Shown here: positions 1-12,580 of the stretch, in pieces
Position numbering within the stretch: the stretch's first letter is position 1
Layout: each line of letters starts with the position of its first letter
NCBI GenBank assembly: GCA_963921425.1
Contig: OY992838.1
Span: forward strand, 1,302,001-1,366,000
Length of the DNA stretch: 64,000 bases
Direction: 5' to 3'
Origin: Dryas octopetala
Taxonomy: Eukaryota; Streptophyta; Magnoliopsida; Rosales; Rosaceae
The notes under the pieces: generated by a model
What the model saw: only the letters and a program-made list of their open reading frames with translations
What the model was told of the DNA's origin: nothing
Database searches by the model: none
Program-made: the position numbers and the translations under genes

Positions 1-46
1 TTTTCTCTCAGTGTTAAAGTTAATTTATCGCACCACTGTTTAATAG

Positions 47-1769
47 GTACCAACAGATGGTGAATTTCCTGTCATGAATTACCGCATTACTCAGGAATTC
101 AAGCCTCCCTTTCGTATTAATGCATTAATTGAAGAATCAGGACGCTATAAGGTGAATAAAATTTCCTCCTGTCATAAAATTAGTAACATCTGTTTCTATC
201 TAAAAGTCTGTTATATTCTCTTAGGCTGAAGTGACTATTAAAGTGCGTGCTGAATTTCCCTCGAGCGTTATTGCAGATAAAATTCTTGTGCAGATGCCCC
301 TGCCACCATATACAACTAGGTAATTTTGTTTTTGCTTTGTCACTTCTTTCTGGTGGTGAATAAACAAGACTTGGTACATTTGCATACCTCAGAGCAAAAA
401 CTAATGTTACATTTCTTCTAAGTGGTTGAATGTACTTTTCTTTAATTCTGGTGATGAGTATCAAGACAATAGGTTATGTTAACCATATAGAAAAGTATTT
501 AGGGGTCTTATGTGAAAATTGTTGCTTTTTCAAATGATGGTTGAAAGATAGAAAGGATCAACAACAGTGTAGCAATTCCAGATGGACCAGATGGATTAAT
601 TTCCTGAATTATTCCCTGTTCTCTTTCTCCCCCTTTAAATGTATTATGTAATTGACCATTGTGTCATATATTACTCACTATTTATTATGTTTCAATTCAT
701 AATTGGTGAAAGTTTTTAAACTTAGATGAACTTTATTTAAAGTAGCCTAGATGTTAAGCATTTGATGTGTTATTTTATACTCAGTGCGGATTCATTTATG
801 CATGGCCTGGACAAAATCTTGGCTTGGGGGGGGGGGAATCCCTTATTTTTAAGATCTACCCATCCATATCTACATTGCTGATTATCATGTCTGCTCTGGA
901 ATAATTTCAGGGTTAGTTTTGAGTTGGAACCTGGAGCAGTTGGAAACACAACTGATTTTAAGGAAGCTAATAAGAGAATTGAATGGGGTTTAAAGAAGGC
1001 AAGGATTCATCTCTTGTCTATGATATTTTTTCTCATTCTTTACCTTGAAGATTTACCATATTTATGTGTCTAATCTGTAGACAGCATTCTTGCCTTCCTT
1101 ACATCTTCACGTTTAGTATGAGTCTCTTCAACGCCTGAAATAAGTAACAGGTGCTTTCATTGTAGATTGTTGGTGGATCTGAACATACTTTACAAGCAAA
1201 GCTGACATTTTCACAGGAATCACATGGTACTAGACTGTTCTGTTTTGATTTTTTCAGTTCAGAAGGTTATATTATTCTTCAATGTTATTATGTGTGAGAA
1301 AAAAAAAAAAAAAGAAATTGGTGTCTGAAGGATACTTTTTTATGCACGTATCTTAATGCAGGAAATATTACCAAGGAAGCTGGACCTGTTAGCGTGACCT
1401 TCACAATACCCATGTACAATGCTTCAAGGCTTCAGGTAAGATTTTATCTTGACGTTGTAAGGACCTAACCTAATTCAGTCAATTTCTGTGGACCTTTGGT
1501 ACACACTTAGAGCTTCAAATTCTTTTCAATGGTATGGGAGAATACTCAAGCAGTGGTATATTCATTTTAATACTTAGGAAGGCCCTGGACTCCCTTGCCT
1601 CATACATCTACAACTCTTTTCACTTTTCATTGATTTTAAAATGCTTGTTTCTCAATTTGTCTTGATGCAGGTTAAATACTTGCATATAGCAAAGAAGTCG
1701 AAGAGCTATAATCCATATCGCTGGGTGAGATATGTGACACACTCGAATTCCTATGTTGCCCGGTTATAA
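47..1769 (+). CDS. AP4M: AP-4 complex subunit mu (medium adaptin), C-terminal part, 5' truncated by window
   Basis: Six exons (47-151, 225-319, 911-998, 1166-1226, 1362-1435, 1671-1769) encode the last 173 residues of the mu subunit of AP-4, a coat that sorts cargo at the trans-Golgi network. The family is about 450 aa, so this is roughly the last 40 percent, lying in the mu-homology domain that binds Tyr-based sorting signals. Landmarks are DGEFPVMNYR in the first exon, FELEPGAVG in the third, IVGGSEHTLQAKLTFSQE in the fourth, and the end YNPYRWVRYVT...SYVARL before TAA, very like Arabidopsis AP4M from memory. All exon phases join. The intron after 998 starts with GC (AAG|GCAAGG) instead of GT. 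Upstream exons lie outside the window. Confidence 0.93.
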
Positions 1770-4700
1770 TACCTCATCACCCTATTTTCTTATTCTTGTT
1801 TTTCCCCCCTTTTCTGCTTTTATCATTTACATTAACCCCAGATCAAATCAAGAACGAATGCAGTTAAACAAAAAAGAGTTTCTTGCTTGTTACTAACACA
1901 GACTTTATCTTTGTCCTGTGTGCTATCATGATTGACTCACTAAGCATGCTTTCCGCAATTCAGTAAAACTTGAAATATCTTTTAACATCTAAAGTTCCCA
2001 CCTGTATTTGAAGTAGGTTTCAATAGTTCAGGCTTTCCCTTCTAGACTGTGAAGTTGTGCATTATGATTTTCAACTTGGAAGTCAGTAGGTCTAGATAGA
2101 GTGTAGGCATCTCTTCTTTGAGGGGTGTGGACCATGTCCATGTGGTCTGCTTTATTGATGTTAATTATGATGACATGATGTTGGGAAATGGGTGTGTGAT
2201 ATTTTTACGTTGGCAAAGTAGCATGCCCTTTACTGTAGAATGGGGAACTCGTAGATCTTTGAATTAGGCTAGTAAACTGAATTCTTTGTGTTTAACGGGT
2301 AGTTATGTCCCCCTTGTTTTTTGAGGGAAACTTTTGATTGACGATATATAACTCTATAGTTATTTTACTTCGTAAAAAACTTGAAAACAAAGTGTCACTG
2401 TTAAATTCTTTAGATAGTTGTTAGCTGGAGATTAGGGCATATATACCGTCAAATTTTGGTGGCGTTGAGGGGAACTAGATTCCATTTCATCCCTGATTGC
2501 TGATAGAAGTAGTGAAAAGGAAACTTAGATGGGTATTATCTTTAGGTTATCCTTGGAATAGGCGATTACAAAATGCTCTTATAAGAAAATGCTAATTCCA
2601 AATGGCTAATCTTAAATAAAGTAACCAGATGCCACATATAGATTCAGCTAACCTGGACTAAACCATACCCATGAAAAGCTTTTGCCGCTCTTGAATTTCA
2701 AATTCTTGATTATCTTTGGCGTGAACAATTTTCTACTAATATTGCTGTAGGAATTCGATGCCAGTTCCATTGCTTTTTCTGTCAAAGCTCTTTAGTTAGC
2801 CTCTTTTCCCTTTTCCTAGTGATGAATATGTTATAATTTATACTGCTTTATTTTGACTAATTATTATCAACAACAGGAATCATGTCTAATCATTTCAATA
2901 ACGAAAACTTAGCTGAAACTGTGAAAATCAACTAAATCTTTATCGTAATATAATACAAGTCTTTTTTCTTTTTTTGGGGTAGCATAAAGCTGGTTAATAT
3001 TTTTTATTTATTAACCATAAAGACATAATCTGGAATGAATTCTAATTCAACGCGGCACGCAGAGGATATGTTATGAAAAAGATGATGATGCTTTTTAAGT
3101 ATAAAGGCAGTCGAGTTTGAAATGGGATGTGGATAATGGATTTGGTATATTTTGTATAAAGATTAGAAAGTTTTCACATTGAAATGAGTCTTCACCTCAC
3201 CACCAACTTATAATAAAGGGATATTTGTTGCGATCATCTTCGGGATTCTGTCATATGCAGAATTTTCTCTCTGCCAGGAATTAGGGGATTGCCCATTATT
3301 GTTTATTAGCAGTCTATCTCATGTGGATGTAGCTCGTAGTATCAACCAATTTAGCTGTAAAATGAGACCCAGCCCAATCTCCTGTATTGTTGTACACGTG
3401 GGGTTGAGGTGTGTATTTGTTCCATAAAAGAACAATAGAACTGTTTATTACAAAAAAAAAATTTAAAAATCAAATGTTAATTCTCATCAATTGAGAGTTT
3501 CTTTTTTCTTTTTAATTTTGGGGAAGGGGTTAGATTGAATTATTGAAATATCTTCAACCGTACCAAAGGTAAAATACAACTACAAAGAAGAAGTGGCTCA
3601 TGGGACTATGGGAGTGGAACATGAGACGTGGCATATTTTTTTTGTCTATTTTCTTTAGTTTTTTGGGGTGAAGCACGTGGTATCCAAGTGATTGACAAAT
3701 TGACACCCTGGTAAGTGGTAGCTGATGATGAAGCTCCCCAACCTCCAAACAGGAAGAACAAACAATGCTGCAGCTTAATTGTCTATTCCACCAAAAGTAA
3801 CTCCCTCAGCTCACATGGTGTAATGTGGCCACACATTACATTTCAATATTCTCTTGAAATTAATTCATGTATGTGGCCACTGGCCAGTTCAGTTAATTGA
3901 TCTGGAAATATTGTCTGAAGTGATGTATCAAAGGTGGGGCGGCAGTTTTAAACTTTTAATTGCTTTCTAAGTATGCCTTTGGATTTGGGACACACAGAAT
4001 AGATGTGTCGTGTAGCCAACCAAGTGTTGTCTCTTTTCATTTCCCTTTTCCTTTTGCTCACTGCCACCAATTCAATTGCTAATTTTGGCCCAGTTTCCAA
4101 ACATGGTTTATTTGTAAAACAAGGTTAAAACTTAAAAAGGGATGGAGGGCAGTGTTGGAATTTTCGTCTTAATCTCAATGACTGGAACTGTAAGCTCTCT
4201 CTCACCCAACACGTGCCACCATTCCATGGGCATATTTTTATTTTGGGTCCTCATAACATTTAATATTATGTTATGGGTTAGTGAAGCAGAAATATGGGTC
4301 ATTATTAAATTAAGAGTTCCATCTTGTTATTTATATCTATTTATGACTTTGTGTGTCATTTTGTTTTTGTGCTTAGAGAGTTCAACTTGTTGGCCCATGT
4401 TGCCGCACTTGTTTTTGTGATTTATCATTTTCTCCATGGTAGATATAATAAGCATGCATGTGAGTACTGTAACAGGCCATAATTAACATATGATGAGTAA
4501 TTAGACTATTAATTGGTTTTATTATTAGCTAGTGCTAGCTTCTGGTGATCATATATAATATATATTGTGGGACCTCAAACAATTACTCAATCACAAATTC
4601 ACAATTCAAGTTTACATTGTAGTGAATAGTGATAATTAAGTGATTATGTACTCATGACTCATGAGTCATACAAATATAGGACAGAACCTAATTGAAGTAG

Positions 4701-4916
4701 TCTAGGCTGTTTAATATTCAATGTGATTAGAGTAATTAAATAGTTAATTGGTGTGGGCACATTGTAAGGTCAAGTGGGCATGCCCTCTTCCTAGATAATT
4801 CCCTCTTTTAAAGGAATCTCATAGTACCATCCTCATACCCAACCGTAAATATTGTTTCTCCACTCTACTTAATTCGCTACCTCCCCTTCCTTTCTTTGTC
4901 TTCCAAATTTCCAATC

Positions 4917-4918
<2 letters not shown>
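1770..4918. other. Intergenic spacer after AP4M
   Basis: About 3.1 kb of AT-rich DNA holding the AP4M 3' UTR and the upstream region of the BAHD gene. The short open frames here (such as 3715-3900 and 4142-4420) have no recognisable domain and no sensible splice context. I see no RNA gene and no clear transposon ends. Confidence 0.6.

Positions 4919-4978
<60 letters not shown>
4919..4978 (+). repeat. (CT)n microsatellite in BAHD leader
   Basis: An uninterrupted CT run of about 29 units lies about 145 bp upstream of the BAHD start codon. It is probably in the 5' UTR or core promoter. Pyrimidine-rich CT tracts are common in plant core promoters and leaders, and a run this long should be length-polymorphic. 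Confidence 0.9.
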
Positions 4979-4979
<1 letters not shown>

Positions 4980-5121
4980 TCAAGGGTTCAAGCCTTGAAC
5001 ACAACCATCGATCAAGCCTTGATGCATATATCATATGAGCAAGTACAAGTAGTGCAAGAGCAAGAGAAAGTAAATATATAATTAGTAGCAATTAATATTG
5101 TCCGAGTGCTAGAAATTTAAG

Positions 5122-8095
5122 ATGTTTCCAGAACTACCAGATTGTTTGTATCCAAGTGATCAACCCATATTAATCAGGCCAAGCACACCAACGCCAAAGC
5201 ATTGCCTCCACCTCTCCAACCTCGATGACCAAAAGTTCCTCAGATTCTCCATCAAATATCTCTTCCTCTTCAAAAAATCTGTCAACTTAGATGTCTTGAA
5301 ATACGCGCTCTCTAAACTCCTTGTTGACTACTATCCATTAGCTGGGAGGCTGAGGACCAGTAGTACTACTACTGCTGACCATGACCAGAAGCTCGAGGTT
5401 GACTGTAATGGAGAAGGTGCTGTCTTTGCTGAGGCTTTCATGGATATCACTGCTGACGACTTTCTCGAGCTTTCCACCAAGCCAAACAGGTCTTGGAGGA
5501 AACTCTTGTACAGGGTCGAAGCCCTCACTTTCTTGGATATTCCTCCTCTTGTTGTTCAGGTCAGTTCTTCAGCACTTTCAGATTTTATTTGGTGTCAATC
5601 TTTCTAAATAAAAACATATATACAGGTTTTTTTAACAAAATGGATAAACACAAAAGCATATATAATCTTTGGAATTAGCTCAAGTGGTGCGGAGGAGTGG
5701 GATGACAAATTAAAATTTTGTTAAAATTAAGATGAGTTAAATAATGTTTATTGAATATGTAACTGAAAATTTGGCATGTCCTCAGTGAAATTGGTGTTCC
5801 AATATATTCTGACATTACCATTTATAGGTTAAAAATTATGTATACAGTTCCAAGTTCTTATCTTCTTTGTTTATGGACTTTCTTTTCCAATCATTTATCT
5901 GAGGAACACAGGAAGTGATGTTTACGAATCCTAGCTACTTCCCTTGCCAACCCAACAACTTTTCTTGGGCAAGGAAACAAATTTTTTTGTAAAATCCTGC
6001 CTTAGTAGTCAAGACAACAAGTCCGTACGTATTTCACTCACCAAATGACCAAAACACAAACAAACGAACAAATAATGTGACCAATATATTTACCTTGGTC
6101 CACCCCAGACAGCCTTAGTTTTGTCTTTTCACTTACTTAAGGTGATGCCAAAATTTTCAAATTTTTTCAAACTCTCTCATATTATTATTGTTTTTTAGTT
6201 TTTGGTTGAGATCTTTCATATTATTTGAAATCCTATTTGAATTTCCCTTTTTCTTTCGGCTGCAAATAAATAAACACTATTAATAAATACATAATAAAGA
6301 CACCATTTTTAAAAAGAATCCTAATTAGTTAAATAAAATAAACCAAATAAAGCAAAGAAAACTAGGCTTAGCCATTGTAGTCTAAATGCCCAATACAAGG
6401 CAATATTATAGGCAATAGCCATCCCTTTGTTTTCAACTAAACGTTAAAAAGCCGTGAGTGATGCTACACCCTTCGTTCATGTTGCTCCAAGATAATGACC
6501 CAAGACTACTCAATGACCCTACTCCTCTGTCATCCTATTATTCCTATACAGTAATGTTACACTTACCATATTTTTATACCATAATTTCATAACATCTTAC
6601 ATGACATTCATATATTGGACACTAAAAAGTAAAAAATAAAATCTAAAAAAGAAAAACGAAATAACCTTCCAGTAAAGTAATGACACATCATATGGGATAC
6701 AAATGTGGGAAAAAAAATGTGGGACAACTAGCATTATTGATTCCTATATTATGCTATTTTCACTTTGCTAGGTTGGTAACTTCATGCTTTTGTACCTAAA
6801 AAAAACCTTCCATGATTATATTTATTATATTGTGTTTGTTTATCTTAGCAAGTGCTAAATAGCGCACATAATAAGAAAGATAAATACATAAAATATATAC
6901 CTCTATAATAGAGAAGTATTTTACAAATAAATGAGGAGAATGAGAAAATGCCCAATTCTAGAGAACAATTCAGAAAAAGAAAAATTTTAATTTATAAATA
7001 ATTGATAAGAATAACTTGGTAATTGTAATTTTTTATGGGTGTGACAAGCAAAATGCTAGATGTAAATAGAAGCATCCTTTTCTTTTTCAATTTAATGACC
7101 AATAAGCCCCTTTCATGTAATTCACATCTGAATTTACTTATTTTTGTGTTAAAAAAAAAAAACTTTTGAAGGTTACAAATCTCCTTTCTGGTGGCATGAT
7201 CCTGTGCACCGCAATCAATCACTGTTTATGTGACGGCATCGGCACATCTCAGTTCTTACACGCCTGGGCCCACATAACAGCCAAACCAGATGTTCCCCCA
7301 CCAATCTCACCCTTCCACGCCCGCCACGTGTTAAAATCCGGGAATCCTCCACAAATAACCTTCCCTCATCCTCAATTTACCATAACAAGCAACCCAAAGG
7401 ACAACAACAGCCACGTGGACATCCTGAGACTCCTGCAATCTCAGCCGCTGGTCCCCACATCCTTAACCTTCACGCACTCCCACACCCTCCACCTGAAGCG
7501 GCAGTGCGTACCCTCGCTAAAATGCACCACCTTCGAAGCACTGGCATCGCACACGTGGCGGTCCTGGGTTAGATCCTTGGATCTATCACCCTCACTCAAA
7601 ATCAAACTCCTTTTCTCCGTAAATATCCGAAAAAAGCTAATCCCACAAATCCCACAAGCGTATTACGGTAATGGGTTCGTGCTAGGATGCGCCCAGACCA
7701 CGGTGAAGGACTTGGTGGGTGGTAACCTGCACCACGGTGTGAAATTGGTCCAGCAAGCTAAAGCAGACCTTAGTGACGATTATATACGGTCTATGATCGA
7801 TTTGTTGGAGGATAAAACGCTAAAAACAGACCTGTCTACGAGCTTGGTGATATCACAGTGGGCCAAGTTAGGGTTAGAGGACTTGGATTTTGGAGAAGGG
7901 AAGCCTCTGCATATGGGTCCTCTAACAAGTGATGTTTACTGCTTGTTTTTGCCAGTTATTGGTGATTTAGATGCTGTCAGAGTGCTCGTTTCTGTGCCTG
8001 AGAGACTGCTTCACAAATTTGAATATTACATGACTGAATTTTTGAATAAAGAGGAGAGCAATGGAGGTCAAGTTAATGGCTATCATGCAGATTAG
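5122..8095 (+). CDS. BAHD (HXXXD) acyl-CoA-dependent acyltransferase
   Basis: Two exons (5122-5559 and 7172-8095) separated by a 1612-bp intron give 453 aa, normal for BAHD enzymes, which move an acyl group from a CoA thioester to an alcohol or amine in the cytosol. The catalytic motif is HCLCDG with H163 and D167, just after the intron in the usual place. The structural DFGWG motif appears as DFGEG at 385-389, with Glu for Trp. The N-terminal half has the conserved DYYPLAGRL block. The single intron before the HXXXD block is typical. Substrate cannot be told from sequence; relatives include hydroxycinnamoyl transferases acting on fatty or hydroxy-fatty alcohols. Linkage to cyclin T and bHLH110 suggests the orthologue of Arabidopsis At1g27620 (from memory). 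The ATG at 5122 starts the open frame and follows the CT-rich leader. Confidence 0.9.
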
Positions 8096-8958
8096 AAGTT
8101 AATGGACTTTTCTCTTTCTTTCTTTCTTTCTTCCATTCCCAGCCACTGTATAAATATATCATAATGGACTTGGGAGCAACTCACTGTAACATGAGTACTT
8201 GCAGACTGACAATGTTTAAATTTGTTTTAATGCAGCAAATTAAAAGAGAAGAAAAGCTTTTAGAAAAAGAAACAAATTAAAGTGCAGTTGAGTGTGTTTT
8301 GGGCCACAGGCCACTACATATATATGTCATATATGCCATCCTAGCTTTTTCCTTTTTCTTCCCACATGGTTAAGTTCCTATTTGCTTAATTAAGTATCCT
8401 GAATCGAGCACTAAAGTCAACAATAAGATATTAATTAATTCGGGTAGTGGTAAGGCAATGGGCGTTATAATTCCATGTGCGACAACGTGTAAAGACAAAT
8501 CATAATCTCATCATTCCGTAATTGACAATTAATCTATTTATTTCTTCTTAACTACCACAAATTAGCACAAATTAGCATCATTTTCAGGATCTGATTTATA
8601 CTATAATTGTTATTAGGATTGTCGGTTGGTGCAGCTCGATATAAGTTAAATGCGAATTGAATGAACTTAATTTAGCTCCATAAAAGTTACTCAATCGATC
8701 AATAATCTATGTACAACGTACATATAAGTTGAGTAATTCATCATTAATTAATAGTATTAAGATAAGTAGTCTATTGGCTCTATATATTAGACCTAAACTA
8801 AACATTGTGTTGAACCTATAAATAACAACATTAAGAATTTTAAGATAATACTGCTATTGATGCAAAATTAGTAATGGGTTTAGGCTGATTCAAGTCCTTG
8901 TCCAAACAATGCATGGGCCTACTATTAATTCACATACCATTTTTGAAAAATATATATA
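8096..8958. other. BAHD 3' region and spacer
   Basis: A CTTT-rich stretch follows the stop codon (8110-8133), then AT-rich sequence without a recognisable gene. Confidence 0.5.
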
Positions 8959-9915
8959 CAGGGGCGTAGCCTTAGTTGGCTAACCTGTACGTGTTGTAGT
9001 CCATGTGGCTCAATTTTTTTTTTTTTTTTTTCATTTTTTACTTTGTATTTTTATAGTTTAAATGATCTTAGAGCCTGTTTGATATTGCTGTGTGAAAAAA
9101 CAGCTATGAGGTAAAACAGCTATGAAGTAAAGTCAGCTGTAAAGTAAGGGTAAAGTAAAGCAGCTGAATGTTTGGTAAAATATGTTTTCAAAAGTGCTGT
9201 GAGTGCAAAAAACAGTATCAAAGTGTTTGGTAAATGTTAATGTAAAACTGTAAAAGTGCTGTGATTGTGTATAATTACTAAAATAAACATGATGCTAAAA
9301 ATGTCTTTCACTTATTTGTTTGGTAAAAATAAAATGTGTTTTACTTGTTTTTTAAATTTTTGGCTACAAATTTTTATTAGCATTGATTTTTCTAAGACAA
9401 CATTATTAAATAACTATGTCTATTATTTTTTTAGGTATATTATAATTTTAATCGTGCAAATAAAATATCATAATTAATTATCACAATATAAAATATAACT
9501 AATAATGAACATATTTTTTAATTTAAAATAAACAAATTAAAAATATAAAAATCAATGAGGATATTATAGGTAAAATAAAATATTTATTGTTGCTGTGATT
9601 CACTGCAGCTTTCAAAAACACCTAGAAACCTGCTTTCTGTTTTTGTTGTGTGGAGTTGAAAATTGTGGGAAAAAACAGTTTTTAATTTTTTTACCAAACA
9701 CCAAAACTGTTGTAAGTGATTGAGAATTGTCATCCACAGCAGCTTTTGGGTCTTCCACCGCAATCCCAAACGAGGCCTTAGCCCACCTTAATCTCAATCT
9801 CTACTTCAACCTTCATTTTAAGTCTAATTCTCTTTTCTGATTTAGCTCATTTATCATAGTCCCTACTCTTTTAAAAATTTAGCTCACCCAAATTTTAAAT
9901 CTCGGCTCCGCCTTT
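8959..9915. mobile_element. hAT-like MITE, interrupted by a nested element
   Basis: The left end reads CAGGGGCGTAGCC and the right end, reverse-complemented, reads TAAAGGCGGAGCC. The subterminal sequence (GGCTCAATTTTT on the left, TTTAGCTCACCCAAATTT on the right) fits a well-known class of short non-autonomous hAT-type elements of dicots with CAGGGGCGGAGCC-like ends. The flanks are TATATATA on both sides, so an 8-bp target duplication is possible but cannot be told from low complexity. Without the nested insertion the element is only about 250 bp. It carries no transposase. Confidence 0.7.
9071..9777. mobile_element. Tourist-like (PIF/Harbinger-type) MITE nested in the hAT-like element
   Basis: The termini are GAGCCTGTTTGATATTGCTG on the left and, reverse-complemented, GGCCTCGTTTGGGATTGCGG on the right. 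The element is flanked by TTA at 9068-9070 and 9778-9780, the 3-bp target duplication typical of PIF/Harbinger elements. It is 707 bp, AT-rich and has no transposase. Removing it with one TTA rejoins the surrounding hAT-like sequence. The open frames at 9265-9477 and 9584-9797 lie inside it and are not genes. Confidence 0.8.
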
Positions 9916-11484
9916 ATATATATATAGTTTAATTTCTAGCCTAGCATTAGCTTCTGATTCATAGCAAGGTAGGGGACTATGCTATAATAAAGACATAGAG
10001 AGAAATTTTCCAACAACAAATATATGACTGATTTGATATCTTAACCTAATAATATGATGACACCTAAATTTTTATATTTTCATCACATAAAAATTTCTCT
10101 AATTTTAAGATATAAACTATTTTTGGGATGCCTATAGGTAAGTTTATTTCAAAGACATAATGCATATCCGTAAAGTCATAAATATAAGATTCACATAGCT
10201 AGGTCGTCATTATCTAATCAGTATTCGAGAGAAAAAGATGAAAATTAATCATGACTCTTATATATGGATGGGATCGATATGATCATGGGGGGATTTGGAA
10301 AGATATACTATATTTAGCTATAAAAATTAACAAACATGCATGGATAGATCCACATGGTCATGCACTCATGCGTGGATTAGAGATAAGTTTTTTTCTTTTT
10401 TTCTTTTTTTTGATGAGTAGATCGAGATATAAATTAATATAAGAGTAGCAGAAGATTGAGAAGTAGCTAGTGCTATTAAGGTAGGAGCAGCATTAGGTAT
10501 ATCGGCTAGGATGAGAATCCAAGCCATATATCCAAATTCCTGATTTGCCAACGCGGCAACGCCTTTATTCCAAACTAAAGCGACCAAATTGTTATGCACC
10601 CACAATTAAAGAAATATATATAATGGTATATGCATTTTGACTTTGGTCGCATGCACTTAAGTTCTAAAAAATATGCATGCAAATTGCAAAGTAATTAAGA
10701 TCGAACCTGATTCATTTAATGACCTAGCTAGTACTAGTCCAAACCCCAGATAATGCAAATACACATAATATTATAAGTAGCTAGCAAGTAGCTAGCAAGC
10801 AAACATAGAGATGGAGTAGTCCCTTTCCCTTTAATCTATTCATAAAGTAAATGATGGTGGTGTGATCGTAATCTTTCTTTGAGTGCTCAGAGAGATCTAC
10901 CCCATCATGAGTAAGGCCAGTACGTGTTCAATATCTTTTGGATCGATCGAATTGGACCAATCTGATCCAAGTGTACACTTCACCTAGTTGGAGAAATTAC
11001 ATGATTAATTTATATTTAATATATCATTTCCACAAAAAAATAATTACTTTCATATATTATACTACGAAAGCAATGGTAGCTTCAAATTTTACTTGGCCAA
11101 TTGCAAGCTTGGCGATAAAGATGTCGGTGTAGTGGACGGTGTTTGATCATTATTCCAAAATAGCAGCATGTAGTGGTATATTTATATATCATTATGAATA
11201 TACATAGCTAGCGATACATAATAAATAAGTTATTATTAATACTAAGCTAGATAGGCCACTAGGGCACTACTAGATTACTTTATAGACCCACATGAGAAAT
11301 TTTTATACAGTGCCATCTCAAACAAATCTAGGATCCAAAGGTGACACTTTTATTGGTCCACAATCCACACTTTAAAAGCATGCATATAAATATTTTCTGC
11401 TATCGTCAATTTATGTCATGTTGTGTGGTTGGCTTGCTCTCTTAATTAAAAATTATACAATAAGGTCAATGTTATAATATTTAT
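9916..11484. other. AT-rich spacer without recognised genes
   Basis: Sequence rich in TAGCTAGC and poly-T/poly-A tracts. Open frames at 10251-10442, 10366-10605 and 10938-11132 are short and show no domain. No RNA gene was recognised. Confidence 0.5.
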
Positions 11485-11799
11485 TATATGTGGATCCGGA
11501 TTTATGAAGTTTCATATTGGCCAAAAATATATTAGTGCCTAATTTTAAACACCCTACTCACTAAAAAAATTTGTCTAAACCCCCACCCATCTATAAACTC
11601 TTTCAAAACCCCCTAAAACTTATAATCCTAAATTACCCTTCTGACGCATGCTGACGCGCGCTGACGTATGCTGACGTCACTGTAACTGTATTTTGGTGAA
11701 ACTGTTTTTTTTTTTTTTTTTTTGAATTGAAGTTTTTGCTAAAACTCAATATTTCACTAAAACTAAAATCAAACACTGAAATTGAATTTCATTACGCTA

Positions 11800-11930
11800 A
11801 AACTGAATTTGAAAAATTCAGTTACACTGAAACTGAATTTCAAAAATTCAGTTACACTGAAACTGAATTTCAAAAATTCAGTTACACTGAAACTGAATTT
11901 CAGAAATTCAGTTACACTAAATTGAAGAAT
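11800..11930. repeat. 30-bp tandem repeat
   Basis: About four copies of a 30-bp unit containing ACACTGAAACTGAATTTC and AAAATTCAGTT. The unit is partly self-complementary (GAATTTC...AAATTC and ACTGAA...TTCAGT). Since 30 is a multiple of three, the region translates as a repeated TETEFQKFSY peptide, which I regard as accidental. Confidence 0.85.
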
Positions 11931-12302
11931 TCAGTTATGAATTCACTTACTGAAACTGAATTAAGTGATAAAACAATTACACCTTGACTAAAATGCAATT
12001 ACACCTTAATTAAAAAACAATTACACCTTTACTAAAACAATTACACTTCACTAAAACAGTTACACCTTTACTGAATTCCGTTTCACTAAAAAGAACACAG
12101 CAACCTTATCAAAAAAAAAAAACCAACAATACAACAAGTCATTGAGATGAGAGGAGTAGCCAACAATACAACGTCGTCCGATCACCTCACGCGCGACGAG
12201 TACACGACAGTCGCCACTGCCTCGATCTGTTTTTACCTGCAAATTTGATTCATCATATTTCAGAACCATAATTTCATTCAAAGTTCATTTAAAACTCATG
12301 TT

Positions 12303-12396
12303 TCACGAACTGGAACTGTTTCAAGAACTGGAACTGTTTCAAGAACTGAAACTGTTTCACGAACTGAAACTGTTTCACGAACTGAAACTGTTTAAT
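12303..12396. repeat. 18-bp tandem repeat
   Basis: About five copies of an 18-bp unit of the type TTTCACGAACTGAAACTG, with CAAG/CACG and GGAAC/GAAAC variants. It runs into the left arm of the 72-bp inverted repeat. Confidence 0.85.
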
Positions 12397-12580
12397 CAAT
12401 AAATTAAGTAAATTTGTATATACTTATAAATCAATTAAAAAACTCACATTTCTATCCGATTAACATAATTAAGCTAGAACTGAATTTGGGGTGAAACTGA
12501 ATTTCACAAATTGATTTATAAGTATATACAAATTTACTTAATTTATTGATTAAACAGTTTCAGTTCGTGAAACAGTTTCA
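12365..12580. repeat. Perfect 72-bp inverted repeat with 72-bp loop
   Basis: The left arm 12365-12436 and right arm 12509-12580 are exact reverse complements, checked base by base, with a 72-bp spacer 12437-12508. A transcript would form a 72-bp perfect hairpin stem. It lies inside the 11504-13753 element. Confidence 0.95.

Noticed and set aside
4142..4420. 92-codon hydrophobic open frame upstream of the BAHD gene
   Set aside because: No recognisable domain, AT-rich composition and no splice or promoter context to support it.
5670..5700. tRNA-like phrase TTAGCTCAAGTGGT
   Set aside because: Resembles a D-arm, but no anticodon arm, T-arm or acceptor pairing follows.
8618..8640. Short miR168-like string (CGGTTGGTGCAGCTCG)
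   Set aside because: Differs from miR168 at key positions and I see no complementary arm nearby to form a precursor.
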